From Flavobacteriales bacterium (lineage in GTDB: Bacteria > Bacteroidota > Bacteroidia > Flavobacteriales_E > Vicingaceae): a stretch of 6,311 bases of DNA. Location of the stretch: contig NVVI01000039.1 in the NCBI GenBank assembly GCA_002402165.1, positions 1-6,311 of the forward strand, given 5' to 3'. The notes beneath the pieces were generated by a model, which saw only the letters and a program-made list of their open reading frames with translations, did not search any database and was not told the origin of the DNA. Shown here piece by piece: positions 5,428 through 6,311 of the stretch. The number at the start of each line of letters is the position of its first letter. Within the stretch, counting starts at the first letter, position 1. The translations under genes and the position numbers were made by a program.

Positions 5428-6311
5428 CATTCTATTGTTGCTGGTGGCTTTGAACTGATATCATAAACCACCCTATTAACTCCTTTTACTTTATTGATAA
5501 TTTCGTTAGAAATTTTTGCCAAAAACTCATAAGGTAAATGACACCAATCAGCAGTCATCCCATCTGTAGATTCTACTGCTCTTAAAGCTACAACTTTCTC
5601 ATAAGTTCTTTCATCACCCATAACCCCAACCGATTGAACAGGCAATAATATTGCTCCAGCTTGCCAAACCTCATCATATAAATTTGCTTCTTTCAATCCA
5701 TTTATAAAAATATGATCAACCTCTTGCAATATTTGTACCTTTTCAACTGTAATATCGCCTAAAATACGAATTGCTAAACCTGGCCCTGGGAATGGGTGTC
5801 TTCCTAGTAAACTTTCCTTTAATCCTATGGATCTTCCAACTCTCCTTACCTCGTCCTTAAAGAGCAATTTTAATGGCTCTACAATTTGTAATTTCATATA
5901 ATCTGGCAATCCGCCAACATTATGATGTGATTTTATGGTTTGAGATGCTCCTCCATTAACAGAAATAGATTCAATTACATCAGGATAAATGGTGCCTTGT
6001 GCCAACCATTTTACATCGGATATTAAGTGCGCTTCATCATCAAAAACATCGATAAAAGTTTTACCAATTGCCTTTCTTTTTTCTTCTGGATCAGTTAATC
6101 CTGCCAGAGCACTATAAAATTTATCTTTTGCATCAACCCCTTTTACATTTAGTCCTAAATGCTCATATTGATCTAACACACTTGTAAACTCATCTTTCCG
6201 TAGTAATCCATTGTCCACAAAAATACAATACAAATTCGCTCCTATTGCTTTGTGTAATAGTATTGCTGCTACAGTTGAATCAACACCACCCGAAATACCT
6301 AGAACAACTTT
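5421..6311 (-). CDS. guaA: GMP synthase (glutamine-hydrolysing), C-terminal part
   Basis: GMP synthase converts XMP, ATP and glutamine to GMP in the last step of guanine nucleotide synthesis in the cytoplasm. The window holds the last 296 residues; the reading frame stays open to the window edge. Family length is about 510-525 residues, so roughly 215-225 N-terminal residues (the class I glutamine amidotransferase domain) lie outside. Visible parts are the ATP-pyrophosphatase P-loop SGGVDS (visible residues 7-12), [21 protein letters not shown] (103-115), [10 protein letters not shown] (127-136), [15 protein letters not shown] (171-185), and the dimerisation domain ending in the near-invariant KPPATIEWE. 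All these motifs are intact, so this copy looks functional. The TTG at 6233 is not the start, because the P-loop lies upstream of it in the same frame. Its TAG stop is 4 nt before the LysM-gene start, which places it first among the visible genes of the operon. Confidence 0.98.
   Translation of the reverse strand, partial: KVVLGISGGVDSTVAAILLHKAIGANLYCIFVDNGLLRKDEFTSVLDQYEHLGLNVKGVDAKDKFYSALAGLTDPEEKRKAIGKTFIDVFDDEAHLISDVKWLAQGTIYPDVIESISVNGGASQTIKSHHNVGGLPDYMKLQIVEPLKLLFKDEVRRVGRSIGLKESLLGRHPFPGPGLAIRILGDITVEKVQILQEVDHIFINGLKEANLYDEVWQAGAILLPVQSVGVMGDERTYEKVVALRAVESTDGMTADWCHLPYEFLAKISNEIINKVKGVNRVVYDISSKPPATIEWE

Noticed and set aside
5421..6233. GMP synthase starting at the TTG at 6233
   Set aside because: The same frame remains open to the window edge and encodes the SGGVDS P-loop upstream of this codon, so it is an internal Leu codon of a gene cut by the window edge.

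Overview
The window looks like chromosomal DNA from an AT-rich member of the Bacteroidota, most likely a flavobacterium-like (Flavobacteriales) lineage. The evidence is a predicted secreted protein ending in a type IX secretion (T9SS) sorting domain, a combined LysM/periplasmic-binding-fold protein next to guaA, a stand-alone short MerR-type regulator, almost no Shine-Dalgarno signals, and one TAnnTTTG-type promoter element. The lineage call is inference from gene families and base composition, not from a marker phylogeny.

Layout from left to right: positions 1-370 contain no convincing gene, but they hold several inverted and direct repeats and the upstream region of a small MerR regulator on the + strand (371-691). 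Everything else is on the - strand. Read in the direction of transcription, from the right edge, there is the 3' part of guaA (GMP synthase, running off the window at 6311). It is followed after 4 nt by a LysM-LysM-LysM-PBP1-fold exported protein (5416-3572) and, after 2 nt more, by a 129-residue LETM1-like membrane protein (3569-3180). These three are packed like an operon and are probably translationally coupled. After a 116-nt gap with a possible promoter comes a 791-residue T9SS-exported surface protein of the choice-of-anchor B type (3063-688). It converges on the MerR gene, and the two stop codons share the tetranucleotide TTAA (688-691).

Functionally, guaA makes GMP in the cytoplasm. 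The LysM/PBP1-fold protein is predicted to sit in the periplasm bound to peptidoglycan, and the LETM1-like protein in the inner membrane. Their link to guaA is by position only. The surface protein is predicted to cross the outer membrane by T9SS. The most noteworthy points are the minimal LETM1-like protein coupled to a cell-wall-binding sensor-like protein, a TTG start whose ribosome binding site lies in the last codons of guaA, and an intrinsic terminator for the surface-protein gene embedded in the coding sequence of the opposing MerR gene. I saw no mobile element, CRISPR array, tRNA, rRNA or known defence system.
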